From the NCBI GenBank assembly GCA_030426085.1, contig JAUHYW010000006.1, positions 153,739-217,738 on the forward strand: 64,000 nt of DNA, written 5' to 3'. The notes beneath the pieces were generated by a model. It saw only the letters and a list, made by a program, of their open reading frames with translations, had not been told where the DNA came from and searched no databases. Position 1 is the first letter of the stretch. Every line of letters begins with the position of its first letter. Source of the stretch: a bacterium (GTDB lineage Bacteria; Myxococcota_A; Bradymonadia; UBA7976; UBA1532). Positions 53,704 through 63,168 of the stretch are shown here, one piece after another. Made by a program: the position numbers and the translations under genes.

Positions 53704-56190
53704 TCACCGGCAGCGGATCTCGACCCGGCTCGTCTGGAGCTTGACGCTGTTGCTGCCGCCGTCGTCGTTGACGTGGCCCACCATGAGCCGGTACCGGCCG
53801 GCGCCGGGCGTGACCTCGGGGAACGCCTCGGTGCGCTGACGGCATTGCTGCTCGCCGCTGCGCCAGTCGCCGCCCCCGCCCCCGTTGGCGTCCTCGGTCT
53901 CCCAGCCGCCGACCCGGCCCCCGTTCGCGTCTTCGATCCACACTTTCAGCCGCTCGTCGTCCTGGCGGTCGGGGTCGTCGCAGATCCGGATCTCGTGGTC
54001 GTCGCAGTCGTCGGGGCAGTCGGCGCACGGGGCGCAGCCCACGTGCCCGTCCGAGGCGAAGCGGACCCGGACCCGGACCGACTCGCCCTCGGCCAGATCG
54101 AACCAGCCGCCGGCCCGGGGGGGCTCGCCGGCCGAGACGCCGTCGTCCTGCCACGCGTCGCAGCAGTCTTCGCCGGTGCGGAACGAGGTCACGGTGCGGC
54201 CGCCGAGGTCTTCGTCGGTGGCCCCGTCGCAGTCGTCGTCCAGCCCGTTGCACGCCTCGGCGACCGGCTCGCCCACCTCGGCGTCGCAGCGGCGCCCGCC
54301 GTCGCCGTCGCAGATCCAGACGCCCGCGGCCGCGCACTGCCCGACCCCGCCGTCGCAGGCCTGCCCGAGTTCGAAGCCCTCGTCGACCGCGCCGTCGCAG
54401 TCGTCGTCGACCCCGTCGCACCGCTCGACCGCCCCCGGGTAGCGGGTCGGGTCGTCGTCCCGGCAGTCGGGCGGGCCGTCGCAGTCGGGCCCCGCGACCC
54501 CGTGGCCGTCGTCGTCGTCGTCGAGGCAGCGGCGGTCGATCAGGTTGGCGAGGTTGAGCCGGAAGACCGCGTAGCCGTCTTCGTAGAGGGGCCGGGTCGG
54601 GTCGGGTCGGCGCTCCCGGCTGAGCGCGGCCGTGCGCCGGAAGAGCGCCGCCACGTCGTCCGGGGTGCGGGCGGGGTCGTCCTCGAAGAGCAGCGCCGCC
54701 GCCCCGGCGACATGGGCCGCCGCCGCCGAAGTACCCGCCGCGATCCGGGTGCCGCCGCCGGCCGCCGCCGCCTCGATCGGGGCCGCGGGGGCGACGAGGT
54801 CGAGGTCGACCGGCTCGCCGTTGGCGAAGCACGGGACCTGATCGCGGCGGGGGGCGGGGTCGGTGCACGCGCCCGGCGGCTGGCCGGGGTCGGCGTCGAG
54901 GGCGTAGGTCGCCGGCTCGTCGAGGTGGGCGTCGTAGACCCCGCCGACCGCGAAGACGCCCGACAGGCAGGCGGGGTAGCTCATCGCGTAGGGGTCGCCG
55001 CCGTTGCCCGCGGGGAAGACGACCAGCACCCCCTGGGCCCGCAGCTCGGCGACCGCCGCCCGGATCAGCCCCGCGTTCTGGTCTTCGGCGTTCTGCCGGT
55101 CGTGTCGCCCGCAGGCCAGCGCGCTGTAGGTCGCGGCGCTGCCCGCGCCGACGAGGGCCACCCGCACCTCGAGGTCGGGGCGGGCGATGAGGTCGTCGAG
55201 CGCCTCGATCAACGCCAGGTAGCCGATTCCGCCCGCCCCGCCGGCCCGGATCGGGACCAGCTCGGCCCCGGGGGCGATCCCCGGGCCGCCGGGCCCCCCG
55301 CGGCCGCCGGCCACGATGCCCGCCAGGTGGGTGCCGTGCCCGCTCTCGTCCATCGGATCGGGGTCGCCGTCGAGCGCGTCCCACCCGTCGACCACCCGGC
55401 AGCCGGCCGCCGCCGGGGCGGCGCAGCCCCCGAACGCGGGGTGGGTGTAGTCCAGGCCGGAGTCGATGATCGCCACCCGGATCCCGCGCCCGTCGACCCC
55501 CGATCGCCGCCGGGCGGCGGGCGCGCCGATGAGGTCGGCGCCCTCGACGAGCTGGCTCGGCAGGGTGTAGTCGGCGACGATGCCCGCGACGTCCGGCTGG
55601 TCGATCAGCAGCGCCAGGGCCTCGGTCGAGGCGGTCGCGGTGAAGCCGGAGAACGAGAGCGGGCGCACCGCTTCGAGGGCCGGCAGCCCCCGCTCGACGA
55701 GCAGCGCGTCGAGCGCCGACGCCCGAAGCTGCGCCTCGGTCCGCCGGGCGACGGCGTCCCCCGGGGGCAGCGGCGAGCGGGTCAGCCGCACCGCCACCCG
55801 GTGCCGGGGGCCGCGCTCGGCGAGGCGGGCCAGCGCGATCGAGATCTCGCCGGCGCAGTCGCCGCAGGTGATCGACAGGCCCTCGTCGAGCCGCCCGTCG
55901 CAGTCGTCGTCCACCTCGGGGGTCGCCGGATCTTCGAGGTCGGGCAGGATCTGGCCCTCGCAGTACAGCCGGCCCGACTCCTCGATGCAGGCCAGCAGCC
56001 CCTCGCCACAGCGGCCGATACCCGCGCTGCCCGGCGGGCCGTCGTAGCACGGCTGGCCGACCTGCGCCGGATCACACGCCGGGCAGTCGGCGAGCGGGAC
56101 GTCGGGGGGGCACCACGCGGGGCGCGGCGCGCACGCCGGGGCCAGCAGCCCCGCCGCGCTGAGGATCGACAACCACCGTACACCTCTCAT
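53704..56190 (-). CDS. Lipoprotein subtilase with MopE-type repeats
   Basis: 828 residues. Signal with lipobox LAPAC (Cys20). An N-terminal Cys-rich segment and a first VDDDCDGRLDEG motif (about 92-105) are followed by a pro-region and an S8 core with complete triad: Asp243 (AIIDSGLDY), His285 (ESGHGTHLAG), Asn396 (VFPAGNGG), Ser488 (AAGTSAAAAH). After the core come a LDDDDDGHG segment and two more MopE motifs (CDGVDDDCDGAVDEG, CNGLDDDCDGATDED), then a C-terminal Cys-rich/beta domain. MopE-type repeats bind metal or act as surface spacers. GAGGAGGG precedes the ATG. Followed convergently by the histidine kinase (10-bp gap). Confidence 0.9.
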   Translation of the reverse strand: MRGVRWLSILSAAGLLAPACAPRPAWCPPDVPLADCPACDPAQVGQPCYDGPPGSAGIGRCGEGLLACIEESGRLYCEGQILPDLEDPATPEVDDDCDGRLDEGLSITCGDCAGEISIALARLAERGPRHRVAVRLTRSPLPPGDAVARRTEAQLRASALDALLVERGLPALEAVRPLSFSGFTATASTEALALLIDQPDVAGIVADYTLPSQLVEGADLIGAPAARRRSGVDGRGIRVAIIDSGLDYTHPAFGGCAAPAAAGCRVVDGWDALDGDPDPMDESGHGTHLAGIVAGGRGGPGGPGIAPGAELVPIRAGGAGGIGYLALIEALDDLIARPDLEVRVALVGAGSAATYSALACGRHDRQNAEDQNAGLIRAAVAELRAQGVLVVFPAGNGGDPYAMSYPACLSGVFAVGGVYDAHLDEPATYALDADPGQPPGACTDPAPRRDQVPCFANGEPVDLDLVAPAAPIEAAAAGGGTRIAAGTSAAAAHVAGAAALLFEDDPARTPDDVAALFRRTAALSRERRPDPTRPLYEDGYAVFRLNLANLIDRRCLDDDDDGHGVAGPDCDGPPDCRDDDPTRYPGAVERCDGVDDDCDGAVDEGFELGQACDGGVGQCAAAGVWICDGDGGRRCDAEVGEPVAEACNGLDDDCDGATDEDLGGRTVTSFRTGEDCCDAWQDDGVSAGEPPRAGGWFDLAEGESVRVRVRFASDGHVGCAPCADCPDDCDDHEIRICDDPDRQDDERLKVWIEDANGGRVGGWETEDANGGGGGDWRSGEQQCRQRTEAFPEVTPGAGRYRLMVGHVNDDGGSNSVKLQTSRVEIRCR

Positions 56191-56279
56191 CGGTCCCTCC
56201 TCGCGCCTCCCGGGCGCCTGGGCCATCGGTGCCCGATCGACGGCGCGCTGTCGATTGCACCGCCGTATCACCGGCGGGA

Positions 56280-57692
56280 TCACTCGGCCATCGGCACCAC
56301 CGGCCGCACCAGCCGGAAGCCGATGCTGGCCTCGCGCCAGTCGGGGGGCTGGCTGGCCCGGGCGGCGGACATGCACCGCGTCGGCCCGCTGGCGTAGTGC
56401 CCGCCGCGCACGACCTTGGCCTCGACGTCGGCGATCAGCGGGTCGCTCACCGAGCCGTCGGGGTACTGGGCGTAGCCGTCCTGCACCCACTCGGCCACGT
56501 TGCCGTGCATGTCGTGCAGCCCCCACCGGTGCACGTCCGGCGGCTCGAGCGCGGCGGGGTGGGCCGGCGGCTGGCGCTTGTCGATGGCGACCCGCTGGGG
56601 CTGCATGCCGCTGTTGTCGGCGTACCACGCGACCGCGCCCAGGTCGTCGACGTGATCGCCGCTCGAGAACAGCGACCCGGCGCCGGCCCGGTTGGCGTAC
56701 TCCCACTCGGCCTCGGTGGGCAGCCGCAGGCCGGGGCAGCGCAGCGCGACCGCGCCCACCTCGGGCAGGGGCGCCCCGTCCTCGCCGCGGCAGTCGAAGG
56801 CCCCGCTGCCCCCGTCGCACACCAGGCGCTCGCCGGGGCAGCCCTCGCCCGGCTCCCCGACGCACCCGGCGAACGCCTCGCCGTCGTAGCACGGCGCGAG
56901 CCCGGCGGCCTCGGCGGCCCGGTGGGCGAACCAGACGGCGTCGAACCAGCTCACCCGCTGCACCGGGCACAGGTCGCGGGCGTCTTCCCGGCACGACGGC
57001 GCGTCGAGCCAGCGGTGCGCCGGGTCGCCGCCGACGACCGCGGCCCAGCCCGCCCGGGTCACCTCGGTGTCCATCATCCACAGGGGGTCCGAGAGGATGA
57101 CGTGGTGCCGGCGGGCGTCGGGGTGCAGGTCGCTGTCGGGGTCGAGGTGGCCCATCTCGAACTCGCCGGCCGGGATGCACACCCAGCCGGCGGGCGGGCG
57201 GTGGCTGCCGGCGGGGCAGCCGTTGCACGGGGGGCCGGCGTCGTCCGGGCCACAGCAGATCACGCCGAAGTCTTCGTCGGTCGCGCCATCGCAGTCGTCG
57301 TCGACGCCGTTGCACCGCTCGTCGGCGGCGGCCTCGGACCGGGGCGCGGCGTCGCAGATCGGGCCCTCGGCGCCGCCGCAGACGATCACCCCGGCGACCG
57401 CGCAGGCCCCGTCGCCCGCGGTGCATGGCCCCCCGAGGCCCGCGACCCGCTCGTCGGTTTCGCCGTCGCAGTCGTCGTCGACGCCGTTGCACCGCTCGGT
57501 GATCGGCAAGCAGACCGGCGCCGCGTCGGGCTCGGCGTCGGGCCCCCGATCGACCGGGGGTCCGTCGATCGCCGCGTCGACCGGAGGCCGGGCGGTGGGC
57601 CGCTCGAACAGATCGACGCAGCCCGTGAGGCACAGGGCCACGCCCCACGCCACCATGGTCCGTGCACTCGTCGGTGGTCCCGCGCCGCGCAT
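56280..57692 (-). CDS. SUMF1/FGE-like lipoprotein with MopE repeats
   Basis: 470 residues. Signal with lipobox LTGC. Residues about 65-155 carry two MopE-type repeats (CNGVDDDCDGETDER, CNGVDDDCDGATDED). From about 165 an FGE-sulfatase domain: GEFEMGHLDPDSD, PVQRVSWFDAVWFA, RLPTEAEWEYANRAGAG, HDMHGNVAEWVQDGY, VVRGGHYASGPTRCMSAAR and IGFRLVRP. Aerobic FGEs use two active-site Cys in the C-terminal loop; only one is present here (TRCM), so a formylglycine-generating activity is unlikely and a structural or binding role is more plausible. Same strand, 89 bp upstream of the subtilase. Confidence 0.88.
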   Translation of the reverse strand: MRGAGPPTSARTMVAWGVALCLTGCVDLFERPTARPPVDAAIDGPPVDRGPDAEPDAAPVCLPITERCNGVDDDCDGETDERVAGLGGPCTAGDGACAVAGVIVCGGAEGPICDAAPRSEAAADERCNGVDDDCDGATDEDFGVICCGPDDAGPPCNGCPAGSHRPPAGWVCIPAGEFEMGHLDPDSDLHPDARRHHVILSDPLWMMDTEVTRAGWAAVVGGDPAHRWLDAPSCREDARDLCPVQRVSWFDAVWFAHRAAEAAGLAPCYDGEAFAGCVGEPGEGCPGERLVCDGGSGAFDCRGEDGAPLPEVGAVALRCPGLRLPTEAEWEYANRAGAGSLFSSGDHVDDLGAVAWYADNSGMQPQRVAIDKRQPPAHPAALEPPDVHRWGLHDMHGNVAEWVQDGYAQYPDGSVSDPLIADVEAKVVRGGHYASGPTRCMSAARASQPPDWREASIGFRLVRPVVPMAE

Positions 57693-57760
57693 GCCGACTC
57701 CCCTCGCGCGGCCGAGTATCGCCGAGGGCCCGGGGGCCGGACAACCAGCGCCCGCCGCGC

Positions 57761-59602
57761 TCAGACGTAGCCCGCCGCCTGGAGGCTGAACAGCCGGGCG
57801 TAGCGCCCGCCCTCCTCCATCAGCTCTTCGTGGCTGCCCTGCTCGACCACCTGCCCCCGGTCGAGCACCACGATGCGATCGGCCATGCGCACCGTCGAGA
57901 AGCGGTGCGAGATCAGGATGGCCATTTGATCGCCCGAGACCTCCCGGATGCGGTCGAACAGCTCGGCCTCGGCCTCGGCGTCCATCGCCGACGTCGGCTC
58001 GTCGAGCACCACCACCCGGGCGTCCTGCCGCATGAAGGCCCGGGACAGCGCGACCTTCTGCCACTGCCCGCCCGACAGCTCGCGCCCGTCGTCGAACCAC
58101 CGCCCGAGCTGGGTGCCCAGCCCGCCGGGCAGGCCCTCGACGAACGGCAGCGCCATGCCCTTGCGGGCGGCGGCCGCCTGCCGCTCGGTATCGGTCAGGT
58201 GCTCGACGTCGCCCACCCCGATGTTCTCGCCGACGGTGAACTGGTACTGGATGAAGTCCTGAAAGACGACCGCGATGCGCCGCCGCAGCGCCGCCGGATC
58301 CCACTCGCGCAGCTCGCGGCCGTCGACGAACACCCGCCCCCGGCCGGGCAGGTACAGCCCGCACAGCAGCTTGATCAGGGTGGTCTTGCCCGAGCCGTTC
58401 TGCCCGACGAGCGCCAGCTTCTGCCCCGGGTCGACGGTGAAGCTCACCCCCCGCAGGGCCGGCTCGTCGGCGCCGGGGTAGGTGAACCACACGTCCTCGA
58501 AGCGCACCCCCGGCCGGTCGGGCAGCGGCTCGACCGCGGTGCCCGCGCTGCCGGCCCGGGGCAGCTCGAGGAACGCGTAGAGGTTCGAGACGTACAGGTT
58601 GTCGTCGTACATGCCGCCGATGGCGCTCAGGATCGCCGAGAACGCCGCCTGCCCCTGCTTGAAGAGCAGCACGTACATCGTCATCTCGCCCAGGGTCAGC
58701 GCGCCGGCGACCGCCTCGTACACGATCCAGCCGTAGGCCCCGTAGAAGGTCGCCGTCGACAACAGCCCCAGCACGTAGCCCCAGCCGCCCCGGCGCAGGG
58801 TCAGGTCGCGGTCCTCGGGGTAGAGCGTCTCGAAGATGGCCCGGTAGCGCTCGAGCATCACCGGGCCGAGGCCGAGCAGCTTGACCTCCTTGGCGAAGTC
58901 GTTCCGGGCCATGACCCACTCGAGGTACGACTGCTTGCGGGTCTCGGGCGAGCGCCAGCGGAACAGCCGGAACGCCTGCCCGGAGAACTTCGCCTCGGCG
59001 AAGAAGGCCGGCAGCCCGGCGACGGCCAGCACCAGCACCGCCCAGCCCGAGAACTGCAACAGCAGCGCCCCGTAGCTGATCAGCGAGACGCCGTTCTGCA
59101 CCAGCCCGAAGGTCTTCTGCACCAGCGCCAGCGGCCGGCGGGACGCCTCGCGGCGGGCCTGGGTCAGCTTGTCGTAGAAGGTCGAGTCCTCGAACTGGGG
59201 CAGCTCGAGGTCGAGGGCCTTCTCGAGGATGAGCACGTTGACCCGGTGGCCGAGCTGCGCCCGCAGCAGCGAGGTGCAGACCTCGATGCCCTTGCGCAGC
59301 CCGGCGAGCAGCGCCACCAGCCCCGCCTCGGCGGCGACCCACCACAGGGCCGCCTCGCGGTCGGCCGCCGCGCCGGTGTCGAGCGCGAGCACCACCCCGT
59401 CGACGATGAGCTTGCCGACGTAGGCCACCGCCGCCGGCAGGACGCCCGCCACCAGGGTCAGCAGCGCCAGGGCGATGGTCAGCCGGGGGCTGGTGTCCCA
59501 CACCAGGCGGATGGCCCGGCCGCTGTAGGCGAAGACCCCCAGCGCCCGGCGCAGCGGGTGGGTGTCGGCCGGGGGCTCGGGGGCGGATGCGGGGGGCGAC
59601 AT
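57761..59602 (-). CDS. ABC exporter (fused TM and ATPase)
   Basis: 613 residues. TM half (about 30-330) with six predicted helices (LTIALALLTLVAGVLPAAVAYVGKL...), ATPase half from about 370: Walker A VGQNGSGKTTLIKLL, Q-loop VVFQDFIQ, signature LSGGQWQKVALSRAF, Walker B VVVLDEPTSAMD, H-loop ISHRFSTV. This is the ABCB-like half-transporter architecture, which works as a homodimer or with another half. Substrate unknown. The ATG lacks a clear ribosome site; an upstream ATG at 59674 is in frame but its extension is low complexity. Confidence 0.9.
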   Translation of the reverse strand: MSPPASAPEPPADTHPLRRALGVFAYSGRAIRLVWDTSPRLTIALALLTLVAGVLPAAVAYVGKLIVDGVVLALDTGAAADREAALWWVAAEAGLVALLAGLRKGIEVCTSLLRAQLGHRVNVLILEKALDLELPQFEDSTFYDKLTQARREASRRPLALVQKTFGLVQNGVSLISYGALLLQFSGWAVLVLAVAGLPAFFAEAKFSGQAFRLFRWRSPETRKQSYLEWVMARNDFAKEVKLLGLGPVMLERYRAIFETLYPEDRDLTLRRGGWGYVLGLLSTATFYGAYGWIVYEAVAGALTLGEMTMYVLLFKQGQAAFSAILSAIGGMYDDNLYVSNLYAFLELPRAGSAGTAVEPLPDRPGVRFEDVWFTYPGADEPALRGVSFTVDPGQKLALVGQNGSGKTTLIKLLCGLYLPGRGRVFVDGRELREWDPAALRRRIAVVFQDFIQYQFTVGENIGVGDVEHLTDTERQAAAARKGMALPFVEGLPGGLGTQLGRWFDDGRELSGGQWQKVALSRAFMRQDARVVVLDEPTSAMDAEAEAELFDRIREVSGDQMAILISHRFSTVRMADRIVVLDRGQVVEQGSHEELMEEGGRYARLFSLQAAGYV

Positions 59603-59718
59603 GGCTCGACAGATGCTTCGCCGCCGCCCCCGGATGCATCCGCCGACCGGGCCCGCTTGCGCCGTCGGCCACAACTTGCCAGAGTCACCCGATTCGACGC
59701 CGACAGGAGACCCGCGCC

Positions 59719-61143
59719 ATGCTTCGTCCGCTCGCCGCCATCGCCCTGCTCGCCCTGCTCGCCCTGCTCGCCGGGTGTCAGGAGTACGCCGAGCCGACCC
59801 TGACCCCGGGGCAGAAGAAGAAGGTCGAGGCCCACCTGCTCAGCGAGGCGCCGACCCCCCAGCACCCGGTCGGCGCGGTCATCGAGGATCAGGTCCGGCT
59901 CATCGGCTACGACATCGACAAGACGACCGCCAAGCCCGGCGAGCGGGTCAAGGTGACGTATTACATCGAGGTGCTCGCCGAGAAGCCCGACGACAACAAG
60001 ATCTTCGTGCACTTCCAGGGCCGCAAGAACGACCCCAAGGCGTGGATGAACCTCGACCACCACCCGATCGAGGGCCTCCAGCCGCTGCGCAAGCTCAAGA
60101 AGGGCGACATCGTGCACGACATCCAGGAGTTCAAGATCCGGGAGGACTTCCCGGGGGGGCCGGCCAAGGTCTACTGGGGCCTGTGGCGGGGCAACTACCG
60201 GCTCAAGGTGTCCAACGCCGACGATCCGAAGGTCGAGGTCGACAAGGAGGGCCGGGTGGTGCTGGCCACGGTGAAGGTCGAGGGCAAGGCCGGCGGCGAG
60301 AAGCCGAAGGCGAAGCCCCGGCTGCCGATGGCCCGGGCCATGAAGCTGGGCGAAGGCGAGTCGATCACCGTCGATGGCAAGCTCGACGAGCCGGTGTGGA
60401 GCCGGGCCGTCGCCACCGCGAAGTGGACCTCGCCCGACGGCAAGGACCGCCCGGTCCCCGAGACCACCGCCCGCTTCGCCTGGACCCCCGACACGCTCTA
60501 CGTCGCGGTGGAGTCGGTCGACAGCGACGTGTGGAGCACCTTCACCGAGCGGGACAGCAACACCTGGGAGCAGGAGGTCATCGAGGTCTTCCTCGACCCG
60601 GACGGCGACAAGAAGGACTACCTCGAGCTTCAGGTGACCCCGGCCAATGTGATCTTCGACGCGAAGTTCGAGCGCCACCGCTCCGATCTGGCCAAGGCCC
60701 GGGCGTGGAACATGAAGGGCTTCGAGACCGCGGTGGCGGTGGACGGCACGCTCAACGAGCGGGGCGACACCGACAAGGGCTACACCGTCGAGATGGCGAT
60801 CCCGGTCGCCGAGGTGCCCGGGGCCAAGGCCCCCCTGGCCCACGGGTTCACCTGGCGCATCAACCTCTTCCGCTGGGACGCGCCCAAGGAGGGCCGCCAG
60901 CAGGCCGCCGCGTTCTCCCCTCCGATCGTGGGCGACTTCCACGCGCTCGACCGCTTCGGCCGCATCCGGTTCATGGATCCGAAGCTCGGCCGGGTCCTGC
61001 CCCGCTCGATGCGCCCGGCGATCACCCCCAAGACGCTCAAGCTCGACCCCAAGAAGGCCAACCTGCGGCTGCCGGGCAACCCGGCCGCCCCGATCCCGGC
61101 GACCCCGCCGGCGACGTCGGGCGAGGCGTCGGGCGGCGAGTAG
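59719..61143 (+). CDS. Lipoprotein with CBM9/DUF1083-like C-terminal domain
   Basis: 474 residues. Signal with lipobox LLAGCQEY; N-terminal beta domain (RVKVTYYIEVLAEKPDDNKIFVHFQG and YWGLWRGNYRLKV); then a carbohydrate-binding module family 9-like domain (about 225-420) with ITVDGKLDEPVWSRAV, ARFAWTPDTLYVAVESVD, EVIEVFLDPDGDKKDYLELQVTP and a C-terminal WRINLFRWD. CBM9-like domains of this type occur in surface polysaccharide-binding proteins. Start ATG 59719 follows AGGAGA by 8 nt. Divergent from the ABC exporter. Confidence 0.8.
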   Translation: MLRPLAAIALLALLALLAGCQEYAEPTLTPGQKKKVEAHLLSEAPTPQHPVGAVIEDQVRLIGYDIDKTTAKPGERVKVTYYIEVLAEKPDDNKIFVHFQGRKNDPKAWMNLDHHPIEGLQPLRKLKKGDIVHDIQEFKIREDFPGGPAKVYWGLWRGNYRLKVSNADDPKVEVDKEGRVVLATVKVEGKAGGEKPKAKPRLPMARAMKLGEGESITVDGKLDEPVWSRAVATAKWTSPDGKDRPVPETTARFAWTPDTLYVAVESVDSDVWSTFTERDSNTWEQEVIEVFLDPDGDKKDYLELQVTPANVIFDAKFERHRSDLAKARAWNMKGFETAVAVDGTLNERGDTDKGYTVEMAIPVAEVPGAKAPLAHGFTWRINLFRWDAPKEGRQQAAAFSPPIVGDFHALDRFGRIRFMDPKLGRVLPRSMRPAITPKTLKLDPKKANLRLPGNPAAPIPATPPATSGEASGGE

Positions 61144-61227
61144 CCGGGTCGACCACCCCCCCCTGCCTCCTCTCCTCTGCGCCCGGCCGCGCCCGGCCGC
61201 GCTCGGGGCGATCCCGCCGCATCAACC

Positions 61228-61256
61228 TTGACAGTCCGGCGAACAGCGCCAACAAT
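61228..61256 (+). promoter_or_regulatory. Vegetative promoter of the RHH gene
   Basis: TTGACA (61228-61233, perfect), 17-bp spacer, AACAAT (61251-61256). The start falls near 61263, so the coding sequence must begin at ATG 61309, not at the in-frame TTG 61228. Confidence 0.6.
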
Positions 61257-61308
61257 CGGACCCACACAGCGCACATCACAGCACACCAGACCCGAGGAGC
61301 TGCCGAGG

Positions 61309-61491
61309 ATGGCCGGATCGGACAAGCGCAAGCAGAGCCTGTACTTCCCCGAAGAGATGCTGAAGGAAATCCAGATGGAGGCGGCCCGCCAGGACCGCTC
61401 GCTCTCGTGGATCGTGCAGAAGGCGTGGCGCATTGCCCGCAGCGAGATCGCCAAGTTCCCCTCGATCAACGACCTGCCCGACGACGAGTGA
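61309..61491 (+). CDS. RHH-type small protein (TIGR04563-like)
   Basis: 60 residues: KRKQSLYFPEEMLKEIQME followed by DRSLSWIVQKAWRIARSEI. The strand-helix-helix pattern (QSLYFPEEMLKEI... SLSWIVQKAW) is that of ribbon-helix-helix proteins and resembles the small Myxococcota family TIGR04563. It may be a dimeric DNA-binding regulator. GAGGAG lies 10 nt upstream. No toxin partner is adjacent. Confidence 0.8.
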   Translation: MAGSDKRKQSLYFPEEMLKEIQMEAARQDRSLSWIVQKAWRIARSEIAKFPSINDLPDDE

Positions 61492-61557
61492 GCCCGGCGC
61501 CGCCCGGCGCCCCCCGGCCCTCCCCTTCCAAACAAACGCCGCAACGGAACGCCGGCG

Positions 61558-61589
61558 ACGAACGCCGGACCCTCGGGCCCGGCGTTCGT
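61558..61589. terminator. Shared terminator between convergent genes
   Basis: ACGAACGCCGG (61558-61568) and CCGGCGTTCGT (61579-61589), 11-bp perfect stem with a 10-nt loop, midway between the RHH gene (plus) and the lipoprotein gene at 61618 (minus). Lacks a T-run. Confidence 0.55.
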
Positions 61590-61617
61590 GATTCGCGCGG
61601 CCGTCGCCGTCCGCGGT

Positions 61618-63093
61618 TCAGTCCACCGGCACCTGCACCGTGTGGAAGTTCAGGTCGCGCAGCACCACCTCGGCGTCGTTGAGGTCGCTGGCGATGAACT
61701 CGCACCGCTCCCGCCCATCGAGCACCGGCAGCGACTCGCCCCGCGAGCAGTCGTAGGCCCCGGTCTCGGGGTCGATCAGCCAGATGGCCCGGTCGGTGGC
61801 CTGGTTCGGCCGGGGCGCGGTGAAGACCAGCTTCGTGCCGTCCGGCGAGAGGTCGAAGTCGCCGATCTCGTGGTTGCTCCAGTGGTTGGCCCGCAGGTTG
61901 CCGGTGACGTTCTCCACCGGGCCCCCCAGGTCGCGGTTGATGCGCAGGATGTCGAAGTCGTCCCGGTTGGTGGGCGTCTCGTTGGCCTGCGATCGGCTGC
62001 AATCGCCCCGGGCGAGGAAGTAGATCCACTCCGAGTCGCTGCTGAACACCGGGTCGAAGCGCACCTCGTTGAAGTTGTAGGGCATCTGGCGGAAGCAGTC
62101 CCCGTCGGGGTTGCTCTCCAGTTCGAAGAGCGGGTGCACCTCGGGCTCGGGGGCGTTGGGCCGGGCGTCGAGCACGTTGAGCCGCCAGACGAGCTCGTCG
62201 CGGGTGAAGACGGCGAGGTAGCTCGCATCGGGCGCGAAGCCGATGGGCTGGCGGCCGTCGAACTGCGAGCCGGTCATCATCGCCTGCCCGAAGACGAAGA
62301 TGGTGCTCTGGGCCCCGGTCGCCACGTTGTTGAACTTCACCGTCATGGTGGACAGCGTGGTCTCGATGAGGATGAGCAGCGAGCCGAACTGGGTCACCCG
62401 GAAGCCGCCGTTGGTGTTGATCGCGCCCACGAACGACGGGCAGTCGGGCAGCCCGGCGCCGTCGGCGCAGGCCTCGGCGTCGGGCTCGGCCACCGGCGAG
62501 GCCCGCACGTCGATGTCGTCGTCGATGTCCTGGGCCTGCCCCTTGCTGTAGACGATCAGCTCGACGACCCGCGGCTCCTCGCCCTCCTCGGGGACGCCCT
62601 GATAGGTGGTGAAGCGGAAGTCGTTGACCCCGTTGTCGACCTGGCGCACCTGATCGGTGAGCACCACCTTGCGCACGACGTCGACCGGGGCCACCCGGAG
62701 CTGGAAGCCGCCGCTGGCCGGGTCCGGCTCGAGCCAGCCGATCCAGGTCATGTCGGCGTTGAGGCGGCAGATCTTGGTGACGCAGTCGACGACGCCCTCG
62801 CCGCCGGTGAGGTTGTACTCCTCGTTGTCCTCGAAGTCGTAGACCATCATGTCGACCACGGCCGGTGATCCGTCCCGGGCCTGGATCCGCCGGGTGTAGG
62901 AGAGCCGCAAGCGGTCCTCGGTCTCCCCGCTGCCGCCGCCCGCGCCGCCGCCGCCGTCGGATCCGCCGTCGACCACCGCCGCGTCGAAGCGAGGCGGCTC
63001 GGCGTCACCGCCGCCGTCGTCGCAGCCGAACGCCAGCGGCCCGAGCGCCAGACAGGCGACGGCCAGCGATGAGACAACACCTCGAATCTGCAT
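61618..63093 (-). CDS. Lipoprotein with TolB/WD40-like beta-propeller part
   Basis: 491 residues. Signal with lipobox AFGCDDGGG (Cys24), a Gly/Ser/Asp linker, then repeating blade-like units: YDFEDNEEYNLTGGEG, IGFAPDASYLAVFTRDE, FDPVFSSDSEWIYFLARGDC, FDLSPDGTKLVFTAPRP. The SPDGTKLVF and SSDSEWIYF motifs are typical of TolB/PD40 propeller blades. Secreted and surface-attached; ligand unknown. Start ATG 63093 follows GGGAGCGA; ATG 63117 is a less likely in-frame alternative. Confidence 0.82.
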   Translation of the reverse strand: MQIRGVVSSLAVACLALGPLAFGCDDGGGDAEPPRFDAAVVDGGSDGGGGAGGGSGETEDRLRLSYTRRIQARDGSPAVVDMMVYDFEDNEEYNLTGGEGVVDCVTKICRLNADMTWIGWLEPDPASGGFQLRVAPVDVVRKVVLTDQVRQVDNGVNDFRFTTYQGVPEEGEEPRVVELIVYSKGQAQDIDDDIDVRASPVAEPDAEACADGAGLPDCPSFVGAINTNGGFRVTQFGSLLILIETTLSTMTVKFNNVATGAQSTIFVFGQAMMTGSQFDGRQPIGFAPDASYLAVFTRDELVWRLNVLDARPNAPEPEVHPLFELESNPDGDCFRQMPYNFNEVRFDPVFSSDSEWIYFLARGDCSRSQANETPTNRDDFDILRINRDLGGPVENVTGNLRANHWSNHEIGDFDLSPDGTKLVFTAPRPNQATDRAIWLIDPETGAYDCSRGESLPVLDGRERCEFIASDLNDAEVVLRDLNFHTVQVPVD

Positions 63094-63168
63094 AGGAAAG
63101 TCGCTCCCTTCGGGCATGGTGCGGGGGATTCTAGCAGAAGCCGGGCGGCAGGATCCGTGGTGCCCGGG

